This document shows positions 26,516-35,106 of a stretch of 64,000 nt of DNA, in pieces (the stretch's first letter is position 1; every line of letters starts with the position of its first letter). This DNA comes from Prosthecobacter debontii. GTDB taxonomy: Bacteria; Verrucomicrobiota; Verrucomicrobiia; Verrucomicrobiales; Akkermansiaceae. A model generated the notes under the pieces. That model had not been told where the DNA came from. It saw nothing but the letters and a program-made list of their open reading frames with translations, and ran no database searches. The stretch is from assembly GCA_945862245.1 (NCBI GenBank), contig CAMAXN010000008.1:1-64000 (forward strand), in the 5' to 3' direction. The position numbers and the translations under genes are program-made.

Positions 26516-28282
26516 ATGCCAAAGCCCGCGACACCAAAGGAAATTACCTACTCCGGCATCCCAGCCTCACCCGGGATTGCGGTGGGGCCGATCCACGTCA
26601 TCGCCCGTGGCTTTTCCGCGCCGGAAATCTTTGAGATATCCACAGAGGACATCGATGCAGAATGTGAGCGTTTTGATGATGCGGTGGCGGTCACCAAAAA
26701 GCAGTTGGTAGAGCTTCAACAACGGCTGGATACCCTTTCAGGTAACTCCGACAGCGAGATCTTCGAGGCACACGTGATGCTGCTAGAGGATAAGAATCTG
26801 CTCGAGAAAGTCTCAGCAGCCATCGGCAGCCGACTCCAAAACGCGGAGTATGCATTTTATGCGGTAATGCAGAATTTTCTGGAGGCGATGCGCCGCGTTC
26901 CAGATCCATACCTGCGCGAACGCACCGCTGACATCGAGGATGTATGCCAGCGGGTATTGAGAAATTTCTGGGTCGATTTGGATAACGATCACGAAACCCC
27001 AAAAGAAACACATATCCTACTCGCATACGATTTTTCGCCGTCCGACACCGCCTCTATGAACCGACGTCACATGCTCGGATTTGCTACAGAGCAGGGAAGC
27101 GTAAACTCCCACACGGCGATCCTAGCGCGATCCTTTGGCATTCCTGCGGTGGTAGGATTGGGAGCTTCGGTCATCCAAGTGACTACTCTCACACCCGCCG
27201 TGATCGATGGATACGCGGGAAAACTAATCCTAAACCCAACTCCCGAGACCCTCGCCGGTTACACGGCGCTGACCGAAGAAAAGGAAAAGCAACGTTCGGA
27301 ACTCGATGCCAAACGTGGCGAGGCAACAAATACCCTAGATGGTCGCAAGATCACTCTTTCCGCGAACATTGAGTTCATCGAGGAGCTCAATGAGGTGACG
27401 CGCAGCGGGGCGAAAGGTGTGGGGCTTTATCGCACCGAATTCCTACTCCTCAACGGTAGCGACATGCCCGATGAGGCGGAGCAAACGGAGGCCTACACTA
27501 AGGTCGTCTCTGTGGTCGCACCAAATCTCGTGATCGTCCGCACCCTCGACGCGGGCGGTGACAAGTTGCCTGTCGAGCCGCTTACCGAGCCTGAGCCCAA
27601 CCCGTTCCTCGGCTGGCGCGGCATCCGCGTTTCCCTTTCCCGCCCGGCGATGTTCAGGGATCAGCTCCGCGCCATTCTCCGTGCCAGCCATCACGGTAAA
27701 ATCGCAGTAATGTTCCCGCTCGTCTCTAGCCTCTCCGAACTCCTCCAGGCGCGCGAGGCGTTGAAACGCTGCATGGATGAGCTCGATACCGAGGGTGTGC
27801 CCTTCGATCATAAGCTTCCCGTTGGGGTCATGATCGAAGTTCCCTCCGCCGCCATCTGTGCGGATCTACTCGCACCGCACGTTGACTTTTTCTCCATCGG
27901 CACCAACGATCTCATTCAATATACCGTCGCCGTGGATCGTGTAAATCCACACGTTGCGACACTATACAGACCCACCCATCCCGCCGTGATCCGCCTGATT
28001 GGTAAAACGGTAGAGGCTGGCTCCGAACATGGGATCTGGACGGGTGTTTGCGGTGAAATGGCCGGCGACGTACGCCTCACCCCGCTGCTCATTGGCCTTG
28101 GTATTGAAGAACTTTCCGTTTCGCCGAAAATCGCCCCCAAGGTCGGCCAAGTGATCCGCTCTCTCGATTTTGCACAATGCAAGGACACGGCAAATGAGGC
28201 ACTGCTTATGAAAGGTTCATCAGCAATCATGGATCTCACCCTCGCGGTCGCGCGGGAACGCTATCCGGATCTCCTAGATTAA
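26516..28282 (+). CDS. ptsI: Phosphoenolpyruvate--protein phosphotransferase (PTS enzyme I)
   Basis: Transfers phosphate from PEP to HPr. From ATG 26516 it has 588 residues. Active-site His199 sits in EQGSVNSHTAILARS. The PEP-binding barrel shows GLYRTEFLLL, TLDAGGDK, NPFLGWRGIR, MIEVPSAA and GTNDLIQYTVAVDR. No HPr or sugar-specific EII gene is nearby, so it may serve a regulatory PTS or partners encoded elsewhere. The frame is open upstream to 26372, but that part spans the glnA terminator. Confidence 0.95.
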   Translation: MPKPATPKEITYSGIPASPGIAVGPIHVIARGFSAPEIFEISTEDIDAECERFDDAVAVTKKQLVELQQRLDTLSGNSDSEIFEAHVMLLEDKNLLEKVSAAIGSRLQNAEYAFYAVMQNFLEAMRRVPDPYLRERTADIEDVCQRVLRNFWVDLDNDHETPKETHILLAYDFSPSDTASMNRRHMLGFATEQGSVNSHTAILARSFGIPAVVGLGASVIQVTTLTPAVIDGYAGKLILNPTPETLAGYTALTEEKEKQRSELDAKRGEATNTLDGRKITLSANIEFIEELNEVTRSGAKGVGLYRTEFLLLNGSDMPDEAEQTEAYTKVVSVVAPNLVIVRTLDAGGDKLPVEPLTEPEPNPFLGWRGIRVSLSRPAMFRDQLRAILRASHHGKIAVMFPLVSSLSELLQAREALKRCMDELDTEGVPFDHKLPVGVMIEVPSAAICADLLAPHVDFFSIGTNDLIQYTVAVDRVNPHVATLYRPTHPAVIRLIGKTVEAGSEHGIWTGVCGEMAGDVRLTPLLIGLGIEELSVSPKIAPKVGQVIRSLDFAQCKDTANEALLMKGSSAIMDLTLAVARERYPDLLD

Positions 28283-28364
28283 ACGCGCACCAGTGGCCAC
28301 TTTCGGCTACCAGATAGAAATAGATTAGGCTACTTAGTAGCCAAAGGTAACCCCTCCTTACTAG

Positions 28365-28538
28365 CTAATCCGCCAGTGACTGCGAGTAGATGTCTTCCCA
28401 AGAATTCAGTATAATGATCATCGGCCGGCAGCAGATTTCGCAGTCGTAATCGTATTCAGTCGGCATCTCAGATTCATGTGGAACGGCAATCTCAAAGACC
28501 TCAAAACAGGTTGGGCAGGTGACGGGGAAAGTGTGCAT
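28365..28538 (-). CDS. CPXCG motif-containing Cys-rich protein, 57 residues
   Basis: A complete 57-codon frame from ATG 28538 to TAG 28365. It begins MHTFPVTCPTCFEVFEIAVP: Cys8 and Cys11 form a CPxC knuckle, and Cys33/Cys36 in YDCEICCRPM form the second. This matches the small CPXCG zinc-ribbon family found widely in proteobacteria and PVC bacteria. The fold should bind one zinc; the function is unknown. It is encoded alone between ptsI and the vWA gene, opposite in strand to both. Confidence 0.85.
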   Translation of the reverse strand: MHTFPVTCPTCFEVFEIAVPHESEMPTEYDYDCEICCRPMIIILNSWEDIYSQSLAD

Positions 28539-28784
28539 GGCGAAGAAATGGGGTTATTTAGATTCCAGCAATATATAGCTATTTCGATAAAACTGCCCGG
28601 CGATAAACTCAAGGACACCTCTAACCTGTGTGTAGAAAGCATTTTTTTATAAGACCTGATCACACTAGTAGACAAAGTCCAGCCTCTCCCCGACATCCGC
28701 AGAGAAACCGAACCTTGATCGCTTGGCGGCGAAACGCTAGACCTGCATTAGCAAACCGTGCAACCGTCGGCCAGCACCCGTTCC

Positions 28785-30539
28785 ATGTTCGGTAATCCCC
28801 TCGGCCTCCTTAGCCTGCTCGCCATTCCTGCGATCGTCGCAATCCATTACCTCCAGCAAAAATCGATCAGGCTGCCGATATCGACGATGTTCCTGTTAGA
28901 GCGCACGCAGCGTGAGGCCAACTCCGGTCGTCGCTTTGAGCGGTTGATCCCGTCCGTCCCACTATGGATGCAAGTTCTCGCTGTGCTGCTCCTCGCGTGG
29001 TTACTTTCCGAGCCCCGTTTCAAAAAAGAAAACTCCGTGCAGCGCGTCGCCATAGTGATAGACGCCTCCGCTTCAATGACTGTTTTCAAAAAGGAGACCG
29101 TCGCAGCTCTGAAGAAAATAGTGCCGAAGCTCCGGGGTAGCGCGTCCGCGATGGAGCTGACCTTGCTGCCTTCCACGCCGGGAGCGGATAGGCTTTACAC
29201 GGGTACATCGGTGGATGAGCTACTCGCTGCCATCGACAGTTTTAGACCGGACAGCGGGCTGCTTGATCCTTCTTATTCGCTGCGTCTCGCGCGCTCAATC
29301 GTCTCGAAGAATGGTATCGTGATATTTCTCACCGACACCCCCGCAGAGGCACTGCCTTACGATTCACAGATCATCTCCGTCGGCAGGCCAGTGGGCAATG
29401 TCGGCTTCACGGGGATAAGCTTTGCAGAAAATGAAGGAACGCTCACCTGGCAGGCAATCATCCGTAATTACAGCGAAGAGCCAGTGAAGAGGTCATGGTC
29501 GCTAAAAACGAAAACCTCCACCACCGAGGCGCGCGTGTTTGAGATCGGTGCGAAGTCCTTTGTTACCATTCAGGCGGCTTTCCCCGAAGGTGCGGAAGAC
29601 GTACGCATCGCGCTTTCACCAGATGATTTTACGCTCGATGACACCATGCCTATGATTGCGCCGCGTCCCAAGGTGTTAGAACTTCACACCGCCACCTCCA
29701 CCGCCTGCCGGGAGCTTACCGACAAGCTCCTTCGCTCTCTCGCCGCCACCCTCCCGAGCAACGACGCTGCCAGCTGCGACCTCGCAATTACTAGCTACGA
29801 TCCTCTCGATCCTTCATTGCCGGAAAGTAACGCGATCCTTTTTGTAGAAGACCCCACATCAGTCGGAAAATACCTCAAGGGTGGCATCCTCGCCGAGGCG
29901 CATCCACTGATGGATGGCATCAACTGGCAATCTCTCCTCGTCCGCGAAACCCTCCAACTCCCCCGCCAGCCCTCCGACCGCGTATTGCTCTGGCAGGAGA
30001 AACGCCCGCTCATTTTCCTCCGTGAGAACAGCGACAAGCGCATCCTCTGCTTCAACTTCGACCTCCGCCTGTCCAACACCAGCCAGCAACCCGCCTTCAT
30101 CGTGTTACTCCATCGCTTCGCGGAAATGATACGCTCAGAAAAAATCGCCTATCAGGCTCTAAACTTGGAGACCAACCAACCCATCTGCATCGCCACCGCC
30201 ACCGGCCTGACTATTGAAGCTGCCGCCATCGACGCCTCTGGGAAAAGTATTACCACCCCGCCATACGACCGCGCCCCTTCCCTCCCCGGTTTCCTAACAG
30301 TTTCTCAGGGCGAGACTCCCCTCCTCCAGGCCGCCATCCACTTCGCAGACACACGCGAAGCCGATCTGTCCGCCTGCGCGCCCACTGAAACCGAACCCTT
30401 CGCCAACATCGCAACCTTCGAACTCCATACCACGCCCGATCCCTTCGCAAGAATCTGGGTTCTCGCCCTTCTTGCGACCTTAATGGTCGCGTGGCGCTTC
30501 ACCGCGCCGAAGGAACGGGCGGGTGAGGTGAAGGTATGA
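28785..30539 (+). CDS. BatA-like membrane protein with vWA domain
   Basis: About 584 residues from ATG 28785, which gives the standard BatA N-terminus (FGNPLGLLSLLAIPAIVAIHYLQQ). A second membrane segment lies at about 60-75, then a von Willebrand A domain with MIDAS motif VIDASASMTV (residues 91-100), a long outer region, and a last segment near the C-terminus (WVLALLATLMVAW). Such proteins usually work with MoxR ATPases and other Bat proteins, none of which is adjacent. GTG 28758 would add nine residues. It is convergent with the phosphohexomutase gene (10 bp gap). Confidence 0.88.
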   Translation: MFGNPLGLLSLLAIPAIVAIHYLQQKSIRLPISTMFLLERTQREANSGRRFERLIPSVPLWMQVLAVLLLAWLLSEPRFKKENSVQRVAIVIDASASMTVFKKETVAALKKIVPKLRGSASAMELTLLPSTPGADRLYTGTSVDELLAAIDSFRPDSGLLDPSYSLRLARSIVSKNGIVIFLTDTPAEALPYDSQIISVGRPVGNVGFTGISFAENEGTLTWQAIIRNYSEEPVKRSWSLKTKTSTTEARVFEIGAKSFVTIQAAFPEGAEDVRIALSPDDFTLDDTMPMIAPRPKVLELHTATSTACRELTDKLLRSLAATLPSNDAASCDLAITSYDPLDPSLPESNAILFVEDPTSVGKYLKGGILAEAHPLMDGINWQSLLVRETLQLPRQPSDRVLLWQEKRPLIFLRENSDKRILCFNFDLRLSNTSQQPAFIVLLHRFAEMIRSEKIAYQALNLETNQPICIATATGLTIEAAAIDASGKSITTPPYDRAPSLPGFLTVSQGETPLLQAAIHFADTREADLSACAPTETEPFANIATFELHTTPDPFARIWVLALLATLMVAWRFTAPKERAGEVKV

Positions 30540-30549
30540 TAGAAGAATA

Positions 30550-32475
30550 TCACCCGCGCCCCTTCGCGTCCTTCTCAATCCATTTCCATAGCGAGGCGAG
30601 ACTATCGGAGATGGCTTGTTTCACGGCGGTGAGATCACTACATGCTGCGGATTTCCCAAAGAGGTAGAACTTGATCTTTGGCTCCGTCCCGGAGGGGCGG
30701 ACGGCGAAGGAGCGGCCGTCGGCGAGGTCGAAAAAAAGCATCTTTTCCTTGGGCAGGAGATCACCTTCTTGGTCGTAGATGTCCTGTGCGGCGAAGTCGC
30801 GGAAGCGGGTAACCTCGGAGCCGTCGATCACTGCGGGCGGATTCGCAGCGTAGGAACCTACGAGCGCTTGGATTTTCGTGGCACCATCGGCTCCATACAT
30901 AGTGAGGGATTTTCCAGTCTCGAGATAATATCCGAATTCAGCGAATAGATTGTCCAAAAGCTCCGGCAGGGTTTTCCCGACCGATTTCGCATAGGCGGCT
31001 ACCTCGGCGAACATAAGGGTCGCGCCGTTGGCATCCTTGTCACGCACCGCATCGGAGCCGAGATAGCCGTAACTTTCCTCACCACCAAAGACAAAGAAGC
31101 GCGAGAACTCAAGGCGTAGCTTGCGGGTCTCCTCCTGGGTGAGCGAGCGGTAGTCGCCCTTTTTGTCGGCGGGGATGGCGTCCTCATATTTACGAAGTTT
31201 CGCGGCGATGTATTTGAAACCAGTGAGCGTATCGACGATGGAGACGCCGAAGGAATTAGCAATGGCGGTCTGCAGCTCAGTAGTGACGAAAGTTTTCACA
31301 AGCATGCCACGGGTGCGATTCGCATGTGTGAGCCAGCCTAGATCGAACATAGTCTTGAGGCGATACCATGCCATTAGCGATCCGATCTGATTTCCTGTCA
31401 AAAGAACCATTTTCCCAGCTGCATCGCGCACTGCGACACCCATGCGGTCGGCATCGGGATCGGTACCGATGACGATTTCAGAACCGCTTTCCTCAGCGAG
31501 CGCGATGGCCATGGTGAGGGCGGGGCCATTCTCCGGGTTTGGAGATTCCACAGTGGGAAAACGGCCATCCTGGATGTCCTGCTCGGGGACTGTAAGAACT
31601 TCGAAGCCAAGTCCGCGAAGCATCGGCACGTTGATGTGACCGCCGGTGCCGTGGAGATTGGTGAAAACGATTTTCGCAGGGGAATTTTCTAACAGCACGG
31701 GCTGGAGCAGCAGGGTCTTGAGCAGTTCCACGTATTCAGCGTCAAAATCTGTGCCAAGCGTCGTGACCTTGCCTTGCTGGTCGGCGGGGAGTGCCTCGTA
31801 GCGCTCACTTTTGATCGCATTGACTTCCTTGATGATCGCCGTGGCATGCGGTTCGATGATCTGGCCGCCGTCGTTGAAATACGCTTTGAAGCCACAGTCA
31901 TGTGAGGGGTTGTGGCTCGCTGTGATGACCACGCCGGCTTCACAACGGAGCTGGCGCACCGCGAAGGAAAGCTGTGGAGTGGAACGCGGGCCGTCGAAGA
32001 CATACGCATCGCAGCCGAGATCAGCGCAGACCTTCGCGCAGAAATCGGCGAAGTCCTTCGAGAAATGGCGGGTGTCGTGTGCGAAAGCGAGCGATGGTCG
32101 TTTCACCTCCCCTTCCAATGTTTTTATATAGGCTATCAAGCCCCGCACGGCACGCGAGACGTTGTAATAATTCATTGAAGCCGTGCCGACACAGGGAAAC
32201 TCAGGTCTGCCGTCTGGCCCACCCTCACCCAACTCGGAGGCGGTGACCACGCGACCAATCGTGCGGCCGCGCAGGCCGCCAGTGCCGAAAGCGAGGGTCT
32301 TGAAAAAACGGTCGTTCAGCTCAGAGAAATTCCCAGCAGCTACGAGTTCCTTCACCGAGTTCATCGGCAGATCGCTGGCGGCTCCGGCTAGGAGGGAGTC
32401 GATATTCTGTATTGAGGATTCGAGTAGCTGGCCGCTGCCCACGGCGGTAGCGAGTTGTTCGGGAAGGTCGTACAT
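30550..32475 (-). CDS. Phosphoglucomutase/phosphomannomutase family enzyme
   Basis: Alpha-D-phosphohexomutase of about 641 residues from ATG 32475, near the length of the PGM2-like group. The phosphoserine loop is VITASHNPSHDCG (Ser187), the metal loop GTDPDADRMG, the sugar loop GGEESYGY and the phosphate-binding loop RPSGTEPKIKFYL. It interconverts hexose 1- and 6-phosphates for glycogen or envelope sugar synthesis. The frame stays open to 32595 and would add a hydrophobic 40-residue leader. This is not typical of a cytoplasmic enzyme, so I reject it. Confidence 0.92.
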   Translation of the reverse strand: MYDLPEQLATAVGSGQLLESSIQNIDSLLAGAASDLPMNSVKELVAAGNFSELNDRFFKTLAFGTGGLRGRTIGRVVTASELGEGGPDGRPEFPCVGTASMNYYNVSRAVRGLIAYIKTLEGEVKRPSLAFAHDTRHFSKDFADFCAKVCADLGCDAYVFDGPRSTPQLSFAVRQLRCEAGVVITASHNPSHDCGFKAYFNDGGQIIEPHATAIIKEVNAIKSERYEALPADQQGKVTTLGTDFDAEYVELLKTLLLQPVLLENSPAKIVFTNLHGTGGHINVPMLRGLGFEVLTVPEQDIQDGRFPTVESPNPENGPALTMAIALAEESGSEIVIGTDPDADRMGVAVRDAAGKMVLLTGNQIGSLMAWYRLKTMFDLGWLTHANRTRGMLVKTFVTTELQTAIANSFGVSIVDTLTGFKYIAAKLRKYEDAIPADKKGDYRSLTQEETRKLRLEFSRFFVFGGEESYGYLGSDAVRDKDANGATLMFAEVAAYAKSVGKTLPELLDNLFAEFGYYLETGKSLTMYGADGATKIQALVGSYAANPPAVIDGSEVTRFRDFAAQDIYDQEGDLLPKEKMLFFDLADGRSFAVRPSGTEPKIKFYLFGKSAACSDLTAVKQAISDSLASLWKWIEKDAKGRG

Positions 32476-32625
32476 GTTTGGAATTTGAGGAAAAAATGTC
32501 GTAGAAAGTAGACCGTATTTCAGGCTGAAGAGATAGGCTAAAATAAACAGCAAGGCGGAAAGGATTACGAGCAGGCCCGACGAGAAGCACCTCAAATATA
32601 GCTCCGAAAAAGGCGCTTCACTAGC

Positions 32626-33396
32626 TCAGCTCCGGACCTTCACCACCCCCCCGCCGAGCCATGTCCGGATCACCGCGGGATTGGAGGTAAAGCCACCAAT
32701 CATGCGCCAGTTCGAATGGCGCAGAACAACGGCCTTGTTACCCGCTTCATTCACCACTCCACGTTTCTGCCAGCCCGATGAATGATAGAGGCGTACGCCG
32801 TTGTCGCCATTAACGATGAAACCTACATGCGAGTCTAGCCCAATCAAATAAACGCCGGGCTCCATGCCTTCTAGCCATTTCGCGTATGACTCTAAATCCT
32901 GCCCCACTTTGAGAAGGCAGCTATCGCTTTTCAAAAAGGTGCGGAGTATGTTGCCGGAAGGTTGCTGTGCGAGCTTGAAGCGATCTACGCAAAAGCCTGT
33001 ATCTCGAATCACCGTGGAAACGAAATATCCACAAGCTACCTTGCCGCCTCCCGGCTTCTCGGCGGTGCCATTAAAGTCGTACGGCGTACCCATCCAGCAG
33101 CGCATCATCTCCGGCATAACCAGCTCTAGGATTACTCTTGCATCCCTCTCAACCGCTGCCTTTTCCTCCACAGTCCGCGACTTCGCATATGTCTTGCGGA
33201 GATCTCCACGCCAGCGATCCAGCTCCGAAATCAGCGTCGCATATCGCTCGGCATCCGGTTCCGGCTTGTTCTCGCGCTTGATGATGATTTCAATAATGTC
33301 CGACGCGTAGGACTTCCATGCCAACCAACCGCCCCCACCGAGGATAACCAGCAAAAAGGCGGCAACGACTGCTTTAAGCATCAACTTCACTAACAA
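32626..33396 (-). CDS. NlpC/P60-like exported or membrane-anchored protein
   Basis: A 256-residue protein with an N-terminal membrane anchor (about residues 5-27, rich in V, L and G) and a polar helical stalk to ~95. The rest resembles a papain-like cell-wall peptidase: GTPYDFNG, then ACGYFVSTVI with Cys122, SHVGFIV with His190 and LYHSSG with His205. The spacing fits a Cys-His pair of the NlpC/P60 clan, but the match is from pattern only. It may trim peptidoglycan or act as an amidase. It stands alone on the minus strand, divergent from nth. Confidence 0.6.
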   Translation of the reverse strand: MLVKLMLKAVVAAFLLVILGGGGWLAWKSYASDIIEIIIKRENKPEPDAERYATLISELDRWRGDLRKTYAKSRTVEEKAAVERDARVILELVMPEMMRCWMGTPYDFNGTAEKPGGGKVACGYFVSTVIRDTGFCVDRFKLAQQPSGNILRTFLKSDSCLLKVGQDLESYAKWLEGMEPGVYLIGLDSHVGFIVNGDNGVRLYHSSGWQKRGVVNEAGNKAVVLRHSNWRMIGGFTSNPAVIRTWLGGGVVKVRS

Positions 33397-33487
33397 AAAA
33401 ATAGCTTACTTTACTTTACTATTCAACTGCTGAAAACACTGCGTGATACGAGATGGACGCGGCAGCGAAGCGAGACATTATATAATC

Positions 33488-34117
33488 GTGCTTAAGAAAG
33501 AACGCGCCGCCCATCTACTAATACGCTTGGAACAGCTTTACCCGCAAACCCCTATTCCGCTCGACCACACCAGCCCATTCACCCTTCTGGTCGCCGTGCT
33601 ACTCTCCGCGCAATGCACCGACATCCGCGTCAACCAAGTCACCCCTGCCCTCTTCGCGCTCGCTGACACTCCCGAGAAAATGAGGCATGTTCCTGTCGAG
33701 GAGATCCGCGCGATCATCCGTCCCTGCGGACTCTCCCCCACCAAATCGTCGGCTATTTCGAAACTGAGCCGAATCCTCGTCGAAAAACACGGTGGCGAGG
33801 TACCCCCAAGTTTTGATGACTTGGAAGCCCTACCGGGCGTCGGTCACAAGACCGCCTCGGTCGTCATGGCACAGTCGTTCGGTGTACCTGCTTTTCCCGT
33901 CGACACCCACATCCATCGCCTTGCGGCACGCTGGAAACTCACGCGCGGCAAAAATGTCGTCCAGACCGAGCGCGACCTGAAAAAACTTTTCCCACGGGAC
34001 TCTTGGAACAAACTCCACCTTCAGATTATTTTTTATGGTCGAGAGCACTGCACCGCACGCGGCTGCGATGGAAAATCCTGCCTCCTATGCCGCGAACTAT
34101 TCACGAAGGAGAGGTGA
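33488..34117 (+). CDS. nth: Endonuclease III (DNA glycosylase/AP lyase)
   Basis: Removes oxidised pyrimidines and cleaves AP sites. The helix-hairpin-helix LEALPGVGHKTASVV holds catalytic Lys121, and FPVDTHIHR holds Asp139. The start is probably GTG 33488 (about 209 residues); an earlier GTG at 33443 adds 15 atypical residues. The C-terminal cysteines are spaced C-x4-C-x4-C-x2-C (EHCTARGCDGKSCLLC), unlike the C-x6-C-x2-C-x5-C of E. coli Nth, so the [4Fe-4S] cluster may be altered or absent. Confidence 0.93.
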   Translation: MLKKERAAHLLIRLEQLYPQTPIPLDHTSPFTLLVAVLLSAQCTDIRVNQVTPALFALADTPEKMRHVPVEEIRAIIRPCGLSPTKSSAISKLSRILVEKHGGEVPPSFDDLEALPGVGHKTASVVMAQSFGVPAFPVDTHIHRLAARWKLTRGKNVVQTERDLKKLFPRDSWNKLHLQIIFYGREHCTARGCDGKSCLLCRELFTKER

Positions 34118-34208
34118 TCCATCTCGCTGGCCAAAACAAAAAATCTAGGCGTGACATAATCACCCGGCACCTACAATATTTAACTCAACTTAGACATTCT
34201 TGCGCGCT

Positions 34209-35093
34209 ATGGAAAATAAGCCTCACAAAATAGACGAAAGCATTCGCTGTAATCTGAATCTTGGCGTGCTAACACGCCGCGGCTTCATCGCCGCCACCAC
34301 CGCCACGCTCGCGAGCTGCAAGGCCGTCTCGCCTTTGAATCCGGAAAACGTTGGAAAACAGACGAATACAAACTATCGCACGCCCTACGCCTCAGGGTCG
34401 GTGCCGCGCAACAACATCGGCAATCCTTCCAGCAATTTCCCCAGTAGCGCGGGCGTCACATTCTCGCGAGTTCTCGTTTCAGGAAACTACATTGCCATCA
34501 CCTTCGATGATGGTCCACACCCTCAAAACACCCCTCGTCTGCTTGATATCCTCGCCGTGCGCAACGTGAAGGCCACCTTCTATGTCATCGGCCGCAGCGT
34601 GGATCTTCATCCCGGCGTCCTCCGGCGCACTGTTGCGGAAGGACATGAAATCGGCAACCACTCCCATACTCACCGCCTGCTCTCGAAACTCAGCTCGTCC
34701 GAAGTCCGCCAAGAAATGCAACGCTGCCAGGAAGCCGTCGGGCGAGCCGCTGGTGTCGGTATGAGGACTATGCGTCCACCATACGGCGGCCTTTTGCAAA
34801 GCCAGCGCGAGCTCGTGCACAGCGAGTTCGGCTACCCAACCATCCTATGGTCTGTCGATCCTTTAGACTGGAAGCGCCCCGGCCCGTCCGTGGTCACCTC
34901 CCGTATCCTTGCCGCCACTACCGCGGGTGGCATCGTCCTCGCCCATGACCTCCACTCACAGACAGTGGACGCCATGCCAGCCACCCTTGATGGCCTCCTA
35001 CGCAAAGGCTACAATTTCGTTACTGTGTCACAGCTCATCGCCATGAAAATAGAAACCCCCGGGGCCCAAGCTTCCCTCACCCCGACCAACTGA
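34209..35093 (+). CDS. Polysaccharide deacetylase (NodB domain), Tat/lipoprotein-type export
   Basis: About 294 residues from ATG 34209. The N-terminus has a twin-arginine segment (LTRRGFIAATTATLASC) that ends in a possible lipobox at Cys37. The NodB domain follows with all motifs: TFDDGPH (metal Asp pair), HEIGNHSHTH (metal histidines), RPPYGG and IVLAHDLH. It probably removes acetyl groups from peptidoglycan or another envelope glycan. The dynamin-like gene starts 13 bp downstream. Confidence 0.92.
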   Translation: MENKPHKIDESIRCNLNLGVLTRRGFIAATTATLASCKAVSPLNPENVGKQTNTNYRTPYASGSVPRNNIGNPSSNFPSSAGVTFSRVLVSGNYIAITFDDGPHPQNTPRLLDILAVRNVKATFYVIGRSVDLHPGVLRRTVAEGHEIGNHSHTHRLLSKLSSSEVRQEMQRCQEAVGRAAGVGMRTMRPPYGGLLQSQRELVHSEFGYPTILWSVDPLDWKRPGPSVVTSRILAATTAGGIVLAHDLHSQTVDAMPATLDGLLRKGYNFVTVSQLIAMKIETPGAQASLTPTN

Positions 35094-35106
35094 CCTATTC
35101 GCCCCC

